Source of the DNA: Nitrospinota bacterium
GTDB lineage: Bacteria > Nitrospinota > Nitrospinia > UBA9942
NCBI GenBank assembly: GCA_016200365.1
Contig: JACQEW010000183.1
Location: 1 to 8,982 of the forward strand
Length of the DNA: 8,982 bases
Direction of reading: 5' to 3'
Part shown: piece by piece, positions 5,403 to 8,982 of the stretch
How the letters are laid out: the number at the start of each line of letters is the position of its first letter
Position numbering within the stretch: the stretch's first letter is position 1
Made by a program: the position numbers and the translations under genes
Notes under the pieces: model-generated
The model's input: the letters and a program-made list of their open reading frames with translations, nothing else
The model's database searches: none
Told to the model about the DNA's origin: nothing

Positions 5403-6155
5403 ATGTTAGACATTCTCTGCATAGGCGCACATCCCGATGATGTTGAAATAGGAATGGGCGGGACCATATTAAATTTTAAATCGGACAGCTATAGCGTGGG
5501 AATCCTCGATATTACCGATGGAGAGCCGACACCGGTAGGGAGTCACGAAAAAAGGATAGATGAAAGTATCAGGGCAAAGGAGCTGCTATCTGTTAATGAA
5601 AGAATAACCCTTGACCTCCCTAATAGATACCTTAAAGACACGCCCGAAGGCAGGATAAAGATAGCCGAGGTGATAAGAAATTTTAAGCCGCGAATACTCT
5701 TCGTGCCATACTGGATAGACGCCCATCCCGACCATGTGGAGGCATCTGTTTTAAGTGATGCGGCCCGCTTTACGGCAAAACTTACAAGGACTGAAATGAA
5801 GGGCGACCCCTTTTATCCACAGAAGGTCTTTTATTATTTTTGCACCCACCTCAAGATGCAGATAAAACCCTCTTTTATAGTAGACATAAGCCCTTATATG
5901 GATAAGAAGATAGAGACTGTTTTGAGCTATAAATCCCAATTCCATGAGCAGAGGAGGGAGGAGAGAGTTAAACAAAGGCTCATGGATATGGGAAGACACT
6001 GGGGCATGCTTATCGGCAGGGAATATGGCGAGCCCTTTTTCTGTAAGGAGGAGATAGGGCTTGAGAGTATAAGGGGAGTGATTATAGACGAGGGACGAGA
6101 GACGAGGGACGATGGACGAATCGTCTCTCGTCCTTCATCCTTCGTCCCTCGTTAA
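5403..6155 (+). CDS. bshB1: PIG-L/LmbE-family zinc deacetylase, BshB1-type
   Basis: BshB removes the acetyl group from N-acetylglucosaminyl-malate in bacillithiol synthesis, in the cytoplasm. It has 250 residues. The N-terminal DILCIGAHPDDVEIGMGG carries H10 and D13, two zinc ligands, and D12, the likely general base. H111 in AHPDH (107-111) is the third ligand. ITDGEPTPVGSHEKR (37-51), DLPNRYLKDTPEGR (71-84) and the tail WGMLIGREYGEPF (200-212) fit the BshB1-like branch rather than antibiotic or GPI-type PIG-L enzymes. The ATG at 5403 is preferred; TTG 5394 adds three residues from a repeat. No Shine-Dalgarno is seen. Residues 229-250 are encoded by a palindrome and lie beyond the conserved fold. 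The following BshC-like gene supports a thiol pathway, though the substrate could be another N-acetyl sugar conjugate. Confidence 0.85.
   Translation: MLDILCIGAHPDDVEIGMGGTILNFKSDSYSVGILDITDGEPTPVGSHEKRIDESIRAKELLSVNERITLDLPNRYLKDTPEGRIKIAEVIRNFKPRILFVPYWIDAHPDHVEASVLSDAARFTAKLTRTEMKGDPFYPQKVFYYFCTHLKMQIKPSFIVDISPYMDKKIETVLSYKSQFHEQRREERVKQRLMDMGRHWGMLIGREYGEPFFCKEEIGLESIRGVIIDEGRETRDDGRIVSRPSSFVPR
6087..6153. repeat. Palindromic tandem repeat, period 7, at the deacetylase/BshC-like junction
   Basis: The left arm (6087-6119) is five units of GACGAGG type. The right arm (6121-6153) is the reverse complement at 26 of 33 positions, with one base between. Nearly the whole element is translated as the C-terminal 22 residues of the deacetylase, whose TAA (6153-6155) starts on its last base. 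The next ATG follows at 6157. Confidence 0.92.
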
Positions 6156-6156
6156 T

Positions 6157-7881
6157 ATGTCTTTCAAGATTCCTGAAAAGAATGGCGAGTTTCTATGTAT
6201 ACCACCACCTGCATTAATTCCTCAATTAATAAAATCGAATAAAGAAAGATTTAAAGCCTATAATTTTTATATTGATGAACTCAATGTCCATTACTTCAGA
6301 AAAAGGGTTAGAGAGAAGGTTTTAAGATTATCACAGCAATATACCTCTGCCTTGGCGATACCCCCCCCACTTAATAAAGGGGGGAAGGGGAAGGTTGCAG
6401 ATACTATTATTCTGACAGGTCACCAACCTATTTTTTATCATCCCGGAATACTGGTTAAGAATCTTCTCTTAAATAAAGTGGGGAGAGAAGAAAATATTAC
6501 TGCCATAAATCTTATTGTTGATACTGACAACTTTAAAGAGATAACAGTCAATATTCCTACATATAACAATGGCAACAAGATAAACAGAGAAACCTTTCTA
6601 TCAAATCCATCTCCAATACCCTATGAATTATCTCCAGCACCCTCATGGGAAACATTCAGGTCATTCATTAAAGGAATTGACGAAGACTTATCCCATCATC
6701 AATTAAAAAATCTCTATGAAAACTTTTCAGAATTTGTAAAGAAGGTAGGTAATCCCCCCTTCCCCCCTTTAACCTCCCCTTTTTCCCCTCCTTCTGAAGG
6801 AGGGGAAGGGGAGGTTAAAAAGGGTGGTGAGGGGGGATTGTCGGATTTCATGACATTTATCAGGAGAAAATATGAAGAGGAGATTGGCTCGCAATATTTA
6901 GAAATACCTTTATCAAAAATATGTAATACAGACGAATTTATTGCCTTTTTCATATCAATAGTCAGGGAGGCTGAAAGTTTTGTTTTGGTTTATAATTACC
7001 ATCTTGGACAATATAGAAAGGGGCATAAATTGCGGTATCCTGTAAACCCCTTTCCTGATTTAAGTGTAGATAATAAAAGGCTTGAGTTGCCCTTTTGGCA
7101 TTTCAATTTTCCGCCTGCAAGGGGGAGGATATTCGTTGAATATAAGGATGGTGTAACCACAATCTGCTTTGAAAAGCCTGTCCCTGCAAGCCTGCCCTCA
7201 AATGTATTTATTGAGGGTTTTAAGCAGGGAGGGGTAGAAATAAGTTTTAAAAATGGCGAAACAGAGAAAGCAATAGAGATCATTAAAAAGAATAAAATAA
7301 AGATAAGACCGAGGGCAATAACCCTCACCCTTTTTAACAGGATGTTTGTATCGGATGTATTTATACATGGTGTCGGCGGAGCCAAATACGACAGGATAAC
7401 AGATGGGATAATACGGGATTTTTATAAAGTTGAACCGCCTGATTTTATAACCGCATCCCTTACACTGTATCCAGCTATTCCCTTGCCGGTAGCTCAGGGC
7501 TTTAGCCCTGATTTAATTAAAAAGCTGGAGAGAAGTTTAAGGGACATGAGATATAATCCTGAGAGGTATGTAATCCCCTTTACCCCCCCTTTAGAAAAGG
7601 GGGGATGGGGGGATTTGATTAAAAAAAAGGAATACCTCATATCATTACTCAAGGAGGATTATATTCATAAAAAGGAGATTTCGATACGGCTAAGGGAAAT
7701 TAACGAGATGCTATATCAAAAAATCAAACCTGCTGTAAATGAAATTGAGGAAAAAATAAAGGTATTAACGAAGCAGCAGCAGGAGATAGAGGCAATTCAG
7801 AGGAGGGATTATCCCTATTTTCTGTTTTCTCCAGAGGAGATTATGAAAAGATTGCCAGACCTCAATGGGTCAGCAGGGTAA
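6157..7881 (+). CDS. BshC-like protein (divergent putative bacillithiol cysteine ligase)
   Basis: BshC adds cysteine to glucosaminyl-malate in the last step of bacillithiol synthesis. This 574-residue protein is a distant candidate. It has TGHQPIFYHPGILVKN (87-102), resembling the TGQQ...GP..TI.K segment of BshC, then INLIVDTDNFKE (117-128), FIHGVGGAKYDRITD (402-416) and a Lys/Glu-rich predicted helical or coiled-coil stretch (about 490-552). Four repeat-derived segments (69-78, 199-228, about 446-452, 472-487) interrupt it; without them it would be about 510 residues, near the usual BshC size of about 540. I start at ATG 6157, one base after the deacetylase stop. An ATG at 6112 inside the palindrome would add 15 residues and has a weak AGGGA in front. 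Being next to a BshB1-type gene is the main functional support. The family could instead be a separate uncharacterised one, so activity is unproven. Confidence 0.7.
   Translation: MSFKIPEKNGEFLCIPPPALIPQLIKSNKERFKAYNFYIDELNVHYFRKRVREKVLRLSQQYTSALAIPPPLNKGGKGKVADTIILTGHQPIFYHPGILVKNLLLNKVGREENITAINLIVDTDNFKEITVNIPTYNNGNKINRETFLSNPSPIPYELSPAPSWETFRSFIKGIDEDLSHHQLKNLYENFSEFVKKVGNPPFPPLTSPFSPPSEGGEGEVKKGGEGGLSDFMTFIRRKYEEEIGSQYLEIPLSKICNTDEFIAFFISIVREAESFVLVYNYHLGQYRKGHKLRYPVNPFPDLSVDNKRLELPFWHFNFPPARGRIFVEYKDGVTTICFEKPVPASLPSNVFIEGFKQGGVEISFKNGETEKAIEIIKKNKIKIRPRAITLTLFNRMFVSDVFIHGVGGAKYDRITDGIIRDFYKVEPPDFITASLTLYPAIPLPVAQGFSPDLIKKLERSLRDMRYNPERYVIPFTPPLEKGGWGDLIKKKEYLISLLKEDYIHKKEISIRLREINEMLYQKIKPAVNEIEEKIKVLTKQQQEIEAIQRRDYPYFLFSPEEIMKRLPDLNGSAG
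6361..6390. repeat. C-tract/G-tract palindrome, copy 1, within the BshC-like gene
   Basis: A run of eight C is followed by ACTTAATAAAG and six G, then AAGGGG. It looks like a partial copy of the element seen complete at 6751-6839 and 7572-7615. Translated in frame it gives a Pro-rich then Gly/Lys-rich segment (residues 69-78). Confidence 0.8.
6751..6839. repeat. C-tract/G-tract palindrome, copy 2 (extended), within the BshC-like gene
   Basis: The 89-base element begins AATCCCCCCTT and ends with the mirrored GGGGGGATT. The centre is a perfect ten-base inverted pair, CCCCTCCTTC and GAAGGAGGGG, one base apart. Outer segments with AACCTCCCC pair with GGGGAGGTT. It encodes residues 199-228, Pro/Phe/Ser-rich then Gly/Glu-rich, without breaking the frame. 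Confidence 0.93.
7494..7511. repeat. Small hairpin TCAGGGCT/AGCCCTGA within the BshC-like gene
   Basis: Perfect eight-base arms (7494-7501, 7504-7511) around TT. It encodes about residues 446-452 in a stretch (VAQGFSPDL) that reads unlike the surrounding protein, suggesting another small in-frame palindrome of a different family. The short length makes the inserted status uncertain. Confidence 0.55.
7572..7615. repeat. C-tract/G-tract palindrome, copy 3, within the BshC-like gene
   Basis: The 44-base element runs from AATCCCCTTTACCCCCCC through TTTAGAAAAG to GGGGGGATGGGGGGATT and is an imperfect palindrome. It encodes residues 472-487 in frame. Its ends match those of copy 2, so the two are the same element family with different interiors. 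Confidence 0.9.
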
Positions 7882-8982
7882 AAAGCCTGTCCCAGATATT
7901 ATGCCCATCTGTTATCTGTGCGCCAATCTGGTAGCGGTTGCGATGAATCTTTTTTGCATAAGCGAAAAGGATAGAAAAAAAATCGGGTATGCGGACTTCG
8001 GAATCCAGAACTATTTTGCAGGGATAAGTATCATCAATTTTTGCCTCAAATTCCAATTCACCTTTAAATCCCATTTTGCCGATGTCCCTTATAGTGCACA
8101 TCTTCCAGTCCCTATCACCCACTTTAATCTCGATGGATTGAACCTGATTCGTGCCTTTGGTAATCTTTATCACAGCCCTGTAACGATTCTGCACTCTCTT
8201 TTCATCTAAGGCAGGTAATCCATCGTTTAATGTTGTGCTGATTATTCTGTTGCGGCCGGTCTCTTTGCCAATATAGAGATGTCTATCTGCTACGACAATT
8301 ATCTCCTCTATCGTTTTCCCATCTTCGGGATAACTTGCTATGCCCCCTGTTATAGTTACTCTCTCCACATTGCCGCCTCCAACCCCCATGATAAGCTCTT
8401 TTTCTACGACGGTTCTGAGTTTTTCTGCACTCAATGCTGCCCCGTCTTTATCGGTTCCCGGCATGAGTATTGCGAATTCCTCGCCTCCGTATCTGCTGAC
8501 AACATCACCATGTCTGACATTGGCTTTTAAGACAGAGGCTAAGCTTTTAAGAACCTCATCTCCCAATGGGTGCCCGTAGGTATCGTTAAAATATTTAAAA
8601 TGGTCAACATCTATTATAATTATCGAGAAGAACTCCCCATATCTTTCCGCCTTGCTGTATTCCTGATTAGTGCTTTCGAGAAAATACCTTCTCGTATGGA
8701 GCGATGTCAGGTCATCGAACATGGATTCTTTTTTTGTCTTTTCATAAATCCTCGCCCTTTCTATGGCGGTTGCTACATTGGATGCTACAACATTAAAAAA
8801 TATCTTATCCCTTTCTCTAAAGGCATTAATCTCTTTTCTGTGTATATTTAAAACCCCTATTACCTTTTCATTGCTTAGTTTTAATGGCATGGACATAAAG
8901 GAGCCGATATCCGGTATCGTCCCTTTATAATAGAGAAACCTTTCATCGTTCCTTACATCCTGTCTTCGAATTGGCTCACCGG
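7862..8982 (-). CDS. GAF-GGDEF-PilZ diguanylate cyclase (5' end outside window)
   Basis: It makes cyclic di-GMP from two GTP. The frame is open to the right edge, giving 372 visible residues; the true start lies beyond 8982. Numbering from an internal Met at 8896, the visible GAF half includes DVRNDERF (upstream of that Met), SMPLK (2-6), KVIGVLNIHR (11-20) and the exit helix ASNVATAIERARIYEKT (38-54). The GGDEF domain follows: FDDLTSLHTRRYF (60-72), IIDVDHFKYFNDTYGHPLGD (94-113), I-site RHGD (128-131) exactly five residues before the active GGEEF (137-141), and TGGIASYPEDG (183-193). The C-terminal 110 residues look like a PilZ domain, with RVQNR (234-238) as RxxxR and RDIGKMGFKGEL (270-281) as a degenerate DxSxxG. 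The gene converges on the BshC-like gene and overlaps it by 20 bp. Cyclase activity is likely; c-di-GMP binding by the PilZ part is less sure. Confidence 0.93.
   Translation of the reverse strand, partial: GEPIRRQDVRNDERFLYYKGTIPDIGSFMSMPLKLSNEKVIGVLNIHRKEINAFRERDKIFFNVVASNVATAIERARIYEKTKKESMFDDLTSLHTRRYFLESTNQEYSKAERYGEFFSIIIIDVDHFKYFNDTYGHPLGDEVLKSLASVLKANVRHGDVVSRYGGEEFAILMPGTDKDGAALSAEKLRTVVEKELIMGVGGGNVERVTITGGIASYPEDGKTIEEIIVVADRHLYIGKETGRNRIISTTLNDGLPALDEKRVQNRYRAVIKITKGTNQVQSIEIKVGDRDWKMCTIRDIGKMGFKGELEFEAKIDDTYPCKIVLDSEVRIPDFFSILFAYAKKIHRNRYQIGAQITDGHNIWDRLFTLLTH

Noticed and set aside
6157..7881. BshC-like gene as a pseudogene because of its repeat insertions
   Set aside because: All insertions keep the frame, no internal stop occurs, and conserved-looking motifs persist from the start to the C-terminal helices.
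7865..8851. Plus-strand open frames opposite the cyclase gene
   Set aside because: The minus-strand frame carries intact GAF, GGDEF and PilZ motifs throughout; the plus-strand frames are short, overlapping and featureless.

Overview
The window reads as bacterial chromosome of moderate to low GC, probably from an uncultured anaerobe-type lineage such as Nitrospirota or Desulfobacterota. That placement is an inference from gene style and from the abundance of palindromic short-period repeats, and it is weak. Eight genes lie on the + strand and one converges on them from the right edge. There is no gene-free stretch longer than about 210 bases; the gaps are mostly filled by repeats.

Region 1 (1-4414) is a chemotaxis operon: the C-terminal half of the CheA kinase, CheB methylesterase/deamidase, a standard CheW adaptor, a ParA/Soj-type ATPase, and a second CheW-domain protein with a long low-complexity N-terminal extension. 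The ATPase and the long CheW overlap by 23 bp, and the long CheW starts at TTG behind a near-perfect Shine-Dalgarno. The pair resembles the Vibrio ParC/ParP system, which positions chemosensory arrays at the cell pole. It is the most coherent functional hypothesis here: the Che proteins signal and the ParA/long-CheW pair places the array.

Region 2 (4420-7881) holds a family-2 glycosyltransferase, a BshB1-type PIG-L/LmbE zinc deacetylase and a divergent BshC-like protein, tightly packed. The last two suggest a bacillithiol or bacillithiol-like pathway. The glycosyltransferase is not BshA (a GT4 enzyme), so the neighbourhood is either a variant pathway or a chance grouping. Region 3 (7862-8982, minus strand) is a partial GAF-GGDEF-PilZ diguanylate cyclase whose 3' end overlaps the BshC-like gene tail to tail by 20 bp.

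The most unusual feature is the repeat landscape. Seven CDS-flanking or intragenic sites carry palindromes of one design: a left arm of degenerate tandem units with a 7-9 base period, then its imperfect reverse complement. The unit sequence differs at almost every site. They sit in gene gaps, encode the C-terminal tails of CheA, the glycosyltransferase and the deacetylase, lie in frame inside the glycosyltransferase, and abut start codons that lack a Shine-Dalgarno. A second class, C-tract/G-tract palindromes, is inserted in frame three times in the BshC-like gene. Two gaps hold nested or composite elements.
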